In this document: positions 1 to 5,242 of the stretch, one piece after another
How the letters are laid out: each line of letters starts with the position of its first letter
Numbering within the stretch: the stretch's first letter is position 1
Assembly (NCBI GenBank): GCA_900555465.1
Contig: USLE01000115.1
Location: 1 to 5,395 of the forward strand
Length of the DNA stretch: 5,395 bases
Reading direction: 5' to 3'
DNA from: an uncultured Butyricicoccus sp.
GTDB taxonomy: Bacteria; Bacillota; Clostridia; Oscillospirales; Butyricicoccaceae
Translations under genes and position numbers: made by a program
Notes under the pieces: generated by a model
Database searches by the model: none
What the model was told of the DNA's origin: nothing
The model's input: the letters and a program-made list of their open reading frames with translations, nothing else

Positions 1-104
1 TTTATTGTCCTATATCTGTAGATCCCTGACAAGGTACGCATGGTTTATCGTTTACTTCTAATTTGCAAAATCCCTCCTATCATTTGCCGTCCACGCGGGC
101 GGGT

Positions 105-149
105 AAAAAAGCGAGCTTTTCCAGCCCGAAAAAGCTCGCCTCATTTTTT
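105..149. terminator. Bidirectional-looking intrinsic terminator
   Basis: A perfect 10-bp stem (GCGAGCTTTT at 111-120 with AAAAGCTCGC at 130-139) encloses a 9-base loop. Six A residues (105-110) precede it, and CTCA then six T residues (144-149) follow it. Read on the minus strand, the stem is followed at once by TTTTTT, which is the better terminator geometry. Read on the plus strand, the T-run comes four bases after the stem. It could end a plus-strand gene lying left of the window, a minus-strand transcript starting near 200-280, or both. Confidence 0.75.
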
Positions 150-262
150 GTCTCAGCTTCTTTATAAAGCAGCACCAATGCGGCGCCGAGGCCTATCCCC
201 CGCCCCATAAGCGCACCGCCTTTTAACAGCCCTGTGAACCCCCTTGCAATATCGCCCGGAAT

Positions 263-280
263 ATAGTACCTTGATACTAT
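263..280. promoter_or_regulatory. Inverted repeat upstream of the SLH-CapA gene, possible operator
   Basis: ATAGTA at 263-268 and TACTAT at 275-280 form an inverted repeat with a 6-base spacer. It lies about 20 bases before the start codon, where a repressor would block transcription or early elongation. The A/T-rich arms stand out against the GC-rich surroundings. TATAGT or TACTAT could serve as a -10 box, but I see no -35 element at 16-18 bases from either, so no promoter is called. Operator function is inferred from symmetry and position only. No regulator family is assigned. Confidence 0.35.
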
Positions 281-300
281 GAAACAGAGAGGGGTGCTGC

Positions 301-2235
301 ATGATGCGGAAAACAGTTTGTGCCTTTGTGCTCTCGGCCGCACTGACCGGGCCACAGGCGGGCGCGTGGGACGGTTCTGGGATCACGATGAGCTACTGGG
401 CGCAGGAGGGCGTAGCCGCCGCTTATGAAAGCGGGGCTGTTTCGGACGGGTTTGATCTGGGTACGGATTATACCATACCGATCACCCGCGCGCAGATGGC
501 GCGCCTGACCGTGGATCTCGTCATCGGCGAGCAGCAGACCACGCTGGCTGATCTGGCAGGGCAGCTCGGCATCCAGCTGGAGCAGGTCCCGCTGGTACCC
601 GCAGAGGATCCGTCGGACACGGAAAACGGCGCGGAAGAGAATGGCACGGATCCCGCCGATCCGGGCGAAGCGGCGCCTGCCGATCCCGAGCAAACGCCGC
701 CCGAATTAAACGACCCAGCGGCCGACAGCGATGCCGTCGAGGATGCCTCCCCTGAAACGGACGATCCGACAGCCGGCAGCGAAGAAGCGGAAGCGCCCCT
801 TGCGGAAAACCCGGAGGCAACCGACAGCCCAGCAGAGGATACCCTCCCTGCGGCAGATGATGCGGTGACTGACAGCGAAGCAGAGGATATCTCCCCTGCA
901 ACAGACGAAGCAGAACCCGGCAGCGAAGCAGCCGGGGCCGCAAACGGCGACCCGCTCGACGGCGGGCTGCCGCCCGTTGTCTCCGGCAGTTTTTCGGACA
1001 CGCAGAGCGTATATATTGAAACCGCGGCGCAGCTCGGGATCGTCAACGGGGCGAACGGGCTGTTCCGTCCGGATGACAAGGTCTCGCGCGCCGAGGCCGC
1101 AGCCATGATGCAGCGGTGCATGGGCGTGCTCGGCCGGACCGAAGCCAACCTCCAGCCGCAGCAGTTTACGGACAGCTATGCGATCCCGCGCTGGGCGGTC
1201 GAGTCGGTCAAATATGTTTCCGGCCGCACCGACCTTTCCGGGCAGGCTGTTATGGGCGGTTCGGGCGGCAGGTTCTCCCCGCAGGACAGCTACACGATCG
1301 AGCAGGCGATCCTGTCCATCGGGCGCATGCAAAGCTCGCTGCAAATTACGGACGTTGCAGAGGGCTGGCGCAGCGCGCCGGGGTACGACAGCGTGACGCT
1401 CACGCTCACCTTCGGCGGCGACTGCACGCTCGGGCGCGGGCATGATTTCGCATACAGCGGCTCATTCGACGAAATGTACGACAACAAGGGCGCGGCGTTT
1501 TTCTTTTCCGGCATCCCGGAGTTCTTCGACGACGATCTGACGATGGTGAACTTCGAGGGCACGCTGACCAATGCCACCGCGCACGCGAATAAGACGTTTG
1601 TCTTCAAAGGCCGGCCGGAATATGCCAGAGTGCTGGATGCCGGCAGCATTGACGTGGTTTCGCTCGCCAACAATCATTCGATGGATTACTTACAGCGCGG
1701 CTACGACGATACCGTGCGCTACCTGTCCCCTTATGTCCACGTCTCGGCCTACGACCGCATGCCGATCGTGACCGTCAAGGGCGTGCGGATCGGCTTTGCC
1801 TCCAACGTCGGCTGGTCGTTCGACAGCGCACAGAAGCAGTTTATCGACAATGCGATCCGCTCGCTGCGCGAGCGCGGCGCGGAGCTCATCGTATTCAACT
1901 ACCATTGGGGGATCGAACGCTCCTACCACAGCGATCCCACCCAGCAGGCGATCGGGCACTACTGCATCGATCAGGGCGCGGATCTGGTCATCGGCCACCA
2001 TCCGCACGTCGTGCAGGAGGTGGAAACCTATAAAGGCAAGCAGATCGCCTATTCCTTGGGGAACCTGGTGTTCGGCGGCAACAACAACCCGGCGGATAAA
2101 AACTGCCTGATCTACCGTCATACCTTCACGCTCGATCTGGACAGCCGTCAGGTGACTGCCTCCTCCCATCAGGCCATTCCCTATTCGGTTTCTTCCGTAT
2201 CCTGGCGGAACGATTACCATCCGGTCAAGCGGTGA
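301..2235 (+). CDS. Secreted SLH-domain protein with C-terminal CapA/PGA_cap metallophosphatase-like domain
   Basis: This 644-residue exported surface protein starts at ATG 301, six bases after AGAGGGG (288-294). A signal peptide is visible (Arg3-Lys4, hydrophobic 6-17, likely cleavage after AGA at 20-22). SLH-like module 1 covers about 31-80. An acidic Pro/Ala/Glu/Asp linker fills about 100-220. SLH-like modules 2 and 3 cover about 230-278 and 288-336 (FSD...LGIVNG...FRPDDKVSRAEAA is typical). The rest is a CapA (poly-gamma-glutamate capsule synthesis, calcineurin-like) domain with its family motifs: GDCTLGRG 373-380, NFEG 417-420, NNH 457-459, HWG 535-537, GHHPHVVQ 565-572 and SLGN 585-588. 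SLH modules bind pyruvylated secondary wall polymer in known cases, so the enzyme domain is probably held on the wall. CapA-domain activity is poorly defined, and no capB/capC-like partner is visible, so polyglutamate synthesis should not be assumed. The fold assignment is secure; substrate and role are open. Confidence 0.92.
   Translation: MMRKTVCAFVLSAALTGPQAGAWDGSGITMSYWAQEGVAAAYESGAVSDGFDLGTDYTIPITRAQMARLTVDLVIGEQQTTLADLAGQLGIQLEQVPLVPAEDPSDTENGAEENGTDPADPGEAAPADPEQTPPELNDPAADSDAVEDASPETDDPTAGSEEAEAPLAENPEATDSPAEDTLPAADDAVTDSEAEDISPATDEAEPGSEAAGAANGDPLDGGLPPVVSGSFSDTQSVYIETAAQLGIVNGANGLFRPDDKVSRAEAAAMMQRCMGVLGRTEANLQPQQFTDSYAIPRWAVESVKYVSGRTDLSGQAVMGGSGGRFSPQDSYTIEQAILSIGRMQSSLQITDVAEGWRSAPGYDSVTLTLTFGGDCTLGRGHDFAYSGSFDEMYDNKGAAFFFSGIPEFFDDDLTMVNFEGTLTNATAHANKTFVFKGRPEYARVLDAGSIDVVSLANNHSMDYLQRGYDDTVRYLSPYVHVSAYDRMPIVTVKGVRIGFASNVGWSFDSAQKQFIDNAIRSLRERGAELIVFNYHWGIERSYHSDPTQQAIGHYCIDQGADLVIGHHPHVVQEVETYKGKQIAYSLGNLVFGGNNNPADKNCLIYRHTFTLDLDSRQVTASSHQAIPYSVSSVSWRNDYHPVKR
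724..957 (+). repeat. Imperfect repeats in the acidic linker coding region
   Basis: Within the linker, DNA starting GACAGCGA at 724 and at 871 repeats imperfectly over about 60 bases. Each copy encodes an acidic block of the form DSxAxDxSPxTD followed by a Gly-Ser-Glu-(Glu/Ala)-Ala segment. A GCAGAGGATA-like unit followed by CCCTGC recurs at about 833 and 880. Repeats of this kind typically arise by slippage or unequal recombination and make linker length variable between strains. The acidic, Pro-rich composition suggests an extended flexible spacer. The repeats are visible by eye; exact unit boundaries would need a self-alignment. Confidence 0.6.
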
Positions 2236-2252
2236 ACTGGGCGGGGGCATCA

Positions 2253-2318
2253 ATGAGAAAAAACAGCCGCAGCAAGCGGCAGGAACGCACAACGACTGCA
2301 TACACAGGAGGACTGTAA
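2253..2318 (+). CDS. Possible 21-residue leader ORF before the adenylyltransferase gene
   Basis: ATG at 2253 opens a 21-codon frame beginning MRKNSRSKRQE, very basic at its N-terminus. It ends with TAA at 2316-2318, two bases before the TTG start of the next gene. The ribosome binding site of that next gene (AGGAGG, 2306-2311) lies inside the last codons. A G-rich SD-like stretch (GGGCGGGGG, about 2239-2247) precedes the ATG. A small hairpin, GCCGC/GCGGC around an AGCAA loop at about 2267-2281, lies in the early part. The arrangement would fit translational coupling or a regulatory leader peptide, but a frame this short can occur by chance. Treat it as a candidate. Confidence 0.3.
   Translation: MRKNSRSKRQERTTTAYTGGL
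2306..2311 (+). promoter_or_regulatory. Ribosome binding site that fixes the TTG start
   Basis: AGGAGG lies nine bases upstream of TTG 2321. It supports the TTG as start over the in-frame ATG pair six codons later, which has no comparable SD sequence. The residues gained (MRTETEMMDL) also match the usual N-terminus of ANT(6) enzymes. Confidence 0.8.
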
Positions 2319-2320
2319 CA

Positions 2321-3187
2321 TTGCGCACAGAAACAGAAATGATGGACCTGATCCTCCATACGGCAAAAACGGACGACAGGGTTTTAGCGGCCTATCTGAA
2401 AGGGTCGCGGACCAATCCGCATGTGCCGAAGGATCGGTATCAGGATTTTGATATCATGTATGTGGTTCGGGAGACCCGGAGCTTTATCGCCGACCCGTCA
2501 TGGATGGACGGATTCGGGAAAATCATCTTAAAACAGGAGCAGAACGATGACTTCGGCTACGGGGACCGTTTCGGCATCCGCAGCCATTATGAGCAAAGCT
2601 ATTCCTGGCTGCTGCTGTTTGAGGATGGCAACCGCATTGATATCGGCGTCGAAACCGTAGAGGCAATGGAAAAAGGCATAAACCGCAACAAGCTGTTCGT
2701 GCCGCTTTTGGATAAAACCGGCTGCCTGCCCCAGCTGCCGCCCCCGACCGACGAGGATTTTCATGTGACCCCGCCGACGGCCAGGCAGTTCCGCGGCTGC
2801 TGCAACACGTTTTTCTGGTCGCTGTGCGATGTGGTCAAGGGGATCGCAAGAGACGAGCTCCCCTTTGCCATGACCACCTACCACACGCTCGCGCACAGCA
2901 TGCTGCAAAAAATGCTGGGCTGGTATATCGGGGTTCGCACCGATTATTCGGTTTCCTGCGGCAAGCTCAATAAGTATTTTAAAACGTATTTGCCGGCGCA
3001 AATCTACCTGCAATACTGCGCAACGCACCCGGGCAGCAGCTATGCCCACTTTTGGAACGCCATCGACGCCTCCTGCGCATTATTTCATCAGACCGCGCAG
3101 TTCGTTGCGGAACAGTCCGGCTATGTATACCCGCAGGAAGACGAGGACGGGTTCCGCCGGTATGCGGAGATCATCCAAGAGGTATGA
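2321..3187 (+). CDS. ANT(6)-type aminoglycoside 6-adenylyltransferase
   Basis: This 288-residue cytoplasmic enzyme belongs to the aminoglycoside 6-nucleotidyltransferase family (Pfam Adenyl_transf, AadE/AadK-like). Characterised members transfer AMP from ATP to the 6-hydroxyl of streptomycin. Start is TTG 2321 with AGGAGG nine bases upstream. The nucleotidyltransferase core shows GSRTN at 28-32, QDFDI at 41-45 with the metal-binding Asp pair D42/D44, and DGNRID at 102-107 giving the third Asp, D107. The C-terminal half follows the family pattern: FFWSLCDVVKGIARDELPFA, then MLQKMLGWYIG, then GKLNKYFKTYLP, ending in a YVYPQEDEDGF segment. Length is normal and no key residue is missing, so it is probably active. 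The gene follows the SLH-CapA gene by 85 bases and could share its transcript, though the functions are unrelated. No mobile element flanks it, which suggests a chromosomal, intrinsic copy. Drug specificity cannot be read from sequence alone, so no allele name is given. Confidence 0.92.
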   Translation: MRTETEMMDLILHTAKTDDRVLAAYLKGSRTNPHVPKDRYQDFDIMYVVRETRSFIADPSWMDGFGKIILKQEQNDDFGYGDRFGIRSHYEQSYSWLLLFEDGNRIDIGVETVEAMEKGINRNKLFVPLLDKTGCLPQLPPPTDEDFHVTPPTARQFRGCCNTFFWSLCDVVKGIARDELPFAMTTYHTLAHSMLQKMLGWYIGVRTDYSVSCGKLNKYFKTYLPAQIYLQYCATHPGSSYAHFWNAIDASCALFHQTAQFVAEQSGYVYPQEDEDGFRRYAEIIQEV

Positions 3188-3190
3188 GCA

Positions 3191-3280
3191 CCGCAAAAAA
3201 GGCGGCCTTCGCGCCCGCCCCTCCGGTTTTACCGCGTCTCTGCCCTGCGTGCTTTTTTGCAAAATTTATTTTTTCTTTTT
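3191..3280 (+). terminator. Possible terminator region after the adenylyltransferase gene
   Basis: GCAAAAAAG (3193-3201) and CTTTTTTGC (3252-3260) are a perfect 9-base inverted repeat 50 bases apart. The intervening DNA can form smaller hairpins (GGCGG 3201-3205 with CCGCC 3215-3219; CGG/CCG around TTTTA near 3224-3234). A T-rich run follows at 3265-3280. Together these resemble a branched terminator. On the minus strand, the 3201-3219 hairpin followed by TTTTTT also looks like a short terminator. The long distance between the main arms makes this less certain than the other two terminators in the window. Confidence 0.4.
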
Positions 3281-3314
3281 GAATGGATTGCCCTTTCCCG
3301 GTCGTGTTATGAAT
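3279..3314 (+). promoter_or_regulatory. Weak promoter candidate for the sigma factor operon
   Basis: A promoter is expected between the adenylyltransferase gene and the secreted-protein gene, and no strong sigma-A type pair is present. TGAATG (3280-3285) and CGTG (3303-3306) are 17 bases apart. This loosely resembles the ECF pattern of a TGAAC-like -35 and a CGTC-like -10, as expected if the operon's own sigma factor drives it. A housekeeping reading (TTGCCC 3288-3293 with TATGAA 3309-3314, 15-base spacing) is about as weak. The call rests on position as much as on sequence. Confidence 0.2.
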
Positions 3315-3357
3315 GAAGACGGAAAACACTGCTGCACAACAGAAGGAGGCAACGAGT

Positions 3358-3642
3358 ATGAAAAAGGTACGGACTGGTATATTGGCCGCAGCGCTGCTGC
3401 TGACCATCGGTGTGACCGGTGCATTCGCCGCCGGCCCCGGCTGGGGACGGCATGCAGGCTGGAACAGCAGCTGCCCGGCTGCGGGCGCATCCTGCCGCTA
3501 TGACGCGGACGGGGACGGTCTCTGCGACAACTGCGGCGCAGGTGCAAATTACGTTGATGCCGACGGCGACGGCGTGTGCGATCATTTTGACGGCAGCCGC
3601 TGCGGTCTTGGCCGCGGCATGGGCAGAGGATACAGAAGATAA
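3358..3642 (+). CDS. Small secreted Cys-rich protein with two Asp-rich Ca-binding-like loops
   Basis: This 94-residue protein starts at ATG 3358, eight bases after a strong AGAAGGAGG (3341-3349). The in-frame ATG at 3313 lacks such a site. Residues 1-24 are a clear signal peptide (KK, R, long hydrophobic core, likely cut near AFA-A at 22-25). The mature part has two near-copies of D-x-D-x-D-G-x-C-D, at D49/D51/D53 and D67/D69/D71, spaced 18 residues apart. They resemble the Ca-binding loops of EF-hand, dockerin or thrombospondin type 3 repeats. Six cysteines (39, 46, 56, 59, 74, 82) could form disulfides or bind metal. The tail is Gly/Arg-rich (GRGMGRGYRR). There is no helical partner for a full EF-hand. 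The sigma factor gene begins 24 bases downstream, so it is probably the first gene of that operon and may be a target or signal component. I do not recognise a named family; calcium binding is inferred from the motif. Confidence 0.85.
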   Translation: MKKVRTGILAAALLLTIGVTGAFAAGPGWGRHAGWNSSCPAAGASCRYDADGDGLCDNCGAGANYVDADGDGVCDHFDGSRCGLGRGMGRGYRR

Positions 3643-3666
3643 CACAACAGTGGGTGGGATCTTGCG

Positions 3667-4149
3667 ATGCGGAAGGAACAGGAGATCAACGAGGCGATCG
3701 AACGGTATGCGGATACCGTCCGACGGCTCTGCATGCTCCATCTCAAAAACCATGCCGACACCGAGGATATTTTCCAGACCGTATTCCTCAAATATGCCCT
3801 GCACACCGAGCCCTTTGCGGATGCAGAGCATGAAAAGGCATGGCTGATCCGCGTCACGATCAATGCCTGCAAGGACCTGCTCAAGAGCTTTTTCCGCAGC
3901 CGCACGGTTTCCCTCGACGAAGTGCTGGAGCAGCCGGCGGCGCTCGCCCCGGATCACCGCGAGGTCGTCGAGGCGGTACTGTCGCTGCCGCAGAAGTACC
4001 GGGATGTGATCTACCTGCACTATTACGAGGGCTATTCCGCGCCCGAGATCGGCCGCATCCTGGGGAAAAACGTCAACACGGTTTACACGCTGCTGGGCCG
4101 CGCCAGACAGCAGCTGCGCGAAACACTGGGAGGTGAGGGCGATGTATGA
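3667..4149 (+). CDS. ECF-type RNA polymerase sigma factor (sigma-70 family)
   Basis: This 160-residue cytoplasmic protein has only the two domains of the extracytoplasmic-function class. Region 2 covers about residues 11-75: RYADTVRRLCMLHLKNHADTEDIFQTVFLKY matches the core-binding and -10 recognition helices, and the AWLIRVTINACKD segment at 58-70 is characteristic. Region 4 covers about 100-152: LPQKYRDVIYLHYYEGYSAPEIGRILGKN, then NTVYTLLGRARQQLRETL, the helix-turn-helix that reads the -35 element. Length is normal for the class. The start, ATG 3667, has GGGTGGG (3652-3658) eight bases upstream. The stop codon overlaps the start of the anti-sigma gene by 8 bases (4142-4149), which points to coupled translation at fixed stoichiometry. 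The likely role is to turn on a regulon, probably including this operon, when the membrane partner lets go. The signal and regulon are unknown. Confidence 0.93.
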   Translation: MRKEQEINEAIERYADTVRRLCMLHLKNHADTEDIFQTVFLKYALHTEPFADAEHEKAWLIRVTINACKDLLKSFFRSRTVSLDEVLEQPAALAPDHREVVEAVLSLPQKYRDVIYLHYYEGYSAPEIGRILGKNVNTVYTLLGRARQQLRETLGGEGDV

Positions 4150-4921
4150 CAAGATCCGGGCGGCGTTTGATGAGATCCACGCAGATGAAGATCTGAAAGC
4201 GCAGACGCGCGCCTATCTCGCCCGCGAGGCGCAGGGCCGTAGGCATCGACACCTGTCCGGCCGGATGCGGCTTGTCCCCGCGCTGGCCTGCTGCCTGCTC
4301 GTGCTGCTGGCGGGCTGGGGCGGGTACCACACGTATTTCACCCCCTCCGCGATCATCAGCATTGATGTCAACCCATCCCTCGAGCTGGGCGTCAACCGGT
4401 TTGACAAGGTCGTTTCGGTCGAGGGCTACAACGAGGACGGCGCTGCGCTCGCCGATGCGGTAGATGTCAAATACATGGACTACGCGCAAGCGCTGACCCT
4501 CATTCTGGACAGCGACGCCTTTGCGCCCTATACTGCGGAGGATGCGGCGGTATCCATCGCCGTATTCGGGTCGGACGAACAGAAAAGCAGCGAGATGCTC
4601 TCGCAGGTGCAGGCCTGCACCGCGGGATACCGCAACACCCATTGCTATGCGGACAATATGGAGGTCGCCGCGGCGGCCCATGCGGCGGGTCTGTCCTGCG
4701 GCAAATACCGCGCCTATCTCGAGCTGCACGAGCTTGATCCCTCGGTCACCCCGGAGGACATTCAGGGGATGACCATGCGGGAGATCCGCGACCGCATCGC
4801 CGCCCTGTCCGGCGACGATACGATCCAGACGCAGGGCACCGGTGCTTCGTCCGCTGGTGGGCATCATGGCAGCGGCGCAGGACACGGCAGGGGACAGCGG
4901 CGCCACGCACAGGGGCAGTAA
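4142..4921 (+). CDS. Membrane anti-sigma factor with RsgI-like extracytoplasmic domain and His/Gly-rich tail
   Basis: This 259-residue single-pass membrane protein probably restrains the sigma factor encoded just upstream. ATG 4142 is chosen because GGAGG (4129-4133) sits eight bases ahead; a GTG at 4133 in the same frame would add three residues but overlap that site. Residues 1-41 are cytoplasmic and hydrophilic (FDEIHADEDLKAQTRAYL), a short sigma-binding candidate. One transmembrane helix lies at about 42-62 (LVPALACCLLVLLAGWGG). Outside, IISIDVNPSLELGVNRFDKVVSVEGYN (71-97) is the signature of the RsgI middle domain, which continues to about 130. The segment at about 140-225 is less conserved. 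The C-terminus (about 234-259) is rich in His, Gly and Arg (GGHHGSGAGHGRGQRRHAQG), suggesting metal or polyanion contact. The classic RsgI N-terminal domain that pairs with SigI is not recognisable, and the partner here is ECF-type. Anti-sigma function is well supported by fold and overlap; the signal sensed is unknown. Confidence 0.88.
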   Translation: MYDKIRAAFDEIHADEDLKAQTRAYLAREAQGRRHRHLSGRMRLVPALACCLLVLLAGWGGYHTYFTPSAIISIDVNPSLELGVNRFDKVVSVEGYNEDGAALADAVDVKYMDYAQALTLILDSDAFAPYTAEDAAVSIAVFGSDEQKSSEMLSQVQACTAGYRNTHCYADNMEVAAAAHAAGLSCGKYRAYLELHELDPSVTPEDIQGMTMREIRDRIAALSGDDTIQTQGTGASSAGGHHGSGAGHGRGQRRHAQGQ

Positions 4922-4976
4922 ACCGCCAGGCACCCGTCCCCTATCGGCGCACATCTCAGCTGATATATAAAGCAAG

Positions 4977-5029
4977 CCCTGCTGCGCATGAAATCCTGAT
5001 TGCATGGATTTCCGCGCAGCAGGGTTTTT
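4977..5029 (+). terminator. Strong two-part intrinsic terminator of the sigma operon
   Basis: The outer stem CCCTGCTGCGC (4977-4987) pairs perfectly with GCGCAGCAGGG (5014-5024) over 11 bp. The inner stem GAAATCC (4990-4996) pairs with GGATTTC (5006-5012) over 7 bp. Between the two stems lie AT on one side and C on the other. The loop is nine bases (4997-5005), and TTTTT (5025-5029) follows directly. It lies 55 bases after the anti-sigma stop codon. Confidence 0.93.
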
Positions 5030-5150
5030 ATAATCATCGGCTGGTTGCGCTGCGGCTGTGGCATTTTGTCGTCACCAACAACGCTTTTCAAGCGCTCACC
5101 ATCCTTTTCCCGGCGAATCTCTGTATCGCCATCGGCAGCCGTGTTTCCGG
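5030..5150. other. Intergenic stretch between terminator and promoter
   Basis: I see no gene or repeat here. A minus-strand frame crosses it from 5196 down into the anti-sigma gene, but it has no ribosome binding site and would read through the terminator. From the anti-sigma stop to the next gene is about 300 bases. The only features supported in that gap are the terminator and the promoter listed separately. Confidence 0.5.
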
Positions 5151-5180
5151 TTGACAATAATTGACACCGAATGCTAGAAT
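5151..5180 (+). promoter_or_regulatory. Sigma-A type promoter of the HTH regulator gene
   Basis: TTGACA (5151-5156) is a perfect -35 box, 18 bases ahead of TAGAAT (5175-5180). TG at 5172-5173 makes an extended -10 (TGCTAGAAT). Transcription should start near 5187, leaving a leader of roughly 30-55 bases. A second TTGACA at 5161-5166 repeats the first ten bases later; it is too close to the -10 to act as its -35 and may be a chance copy or part of an operator. Confidence 0.75.
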
Positions 5181-5242
5181 AAAAATTGGTAACCATGTGA
5201 AGAGATTCGCACCGAAAAATGAATGAAGGGGCTGATCGGGGT

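Larger units (their letters stand above)
1..300. other. Intergenic region without a convincing gene
   Basis: No reading frame in this 300-base stretch has a good start, ribosome binding site and protein-like composition together. It holds a terminator hairpin at 105-149 and an inverted repeat at 263-280, both listed separately. On the minus strand a 42-codon frame (ATG at 208-206, stop at 82-80) has an SD-like AAGGCGG seven bases upstream, but the terminator hairpin lies inside it, so it is probably not a gene. Also on the minus strand, an ATG at 41-39 opens a frame that is still open at the left edge, with no ribosome binding site next to it. An AGGAGGG on the minus strand at 78-72 is followed five bases later by a TTG that opens only a 7-codon frame. 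What lies beyond the left edge cannot be judged. Confidence 0.6.

Noticed and set aside
40..210. 56-residue plus-strand frame starting at ATG 40
   Set aside because: There is no ribosome binding site, it runs through the terminator hairpin, and its Arg/Pro/Leu-rich product resembles no family.
724..957. CRISPR-like or tandem repeat array
   Set aside because: The repeats are degenerate, in frame and coding for a low-complexity linker. There are no regular spacers.
468..1148. 226-residue minus-strand frame rich in Ser and Ala
   Set aside because: It lies antisense to the acidic linker of the SLH-CapA gene. Its Ser-rich composition is the mirror of the GC-rich Asp/Glu/Ala codons, and no ribosome binding site is evident.
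3313..3357. Upstream in-frame ATG extending the small secreted protein by 15 residues
   Set aside because: It has no good SD sequence, and the extension would put a hydrophilic stretch before the signal peptide. ATG 3358 has AGAAGGAGG at ideal spacing.
3307..4152. 281-residue minus-strand frame across the secreted protein and sigma factor genes
   Set aside because: It is antisense to two well-supported genes with recognisable products and shows no family motif.
4073..5005. 310-residue minus-strand frame
   Set aside because: It is antisense to the anti-sigma gene, starts inside the terminator hairpin and shows no recognisable domain.
4864..5196. 110-residue minus-strand frame through the intergenic region
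   Set aside because: Part of it looks charged and protein-like, but it has no ribosome binding site, crosses the strong terminator and ends inside the anti-sigma gene.
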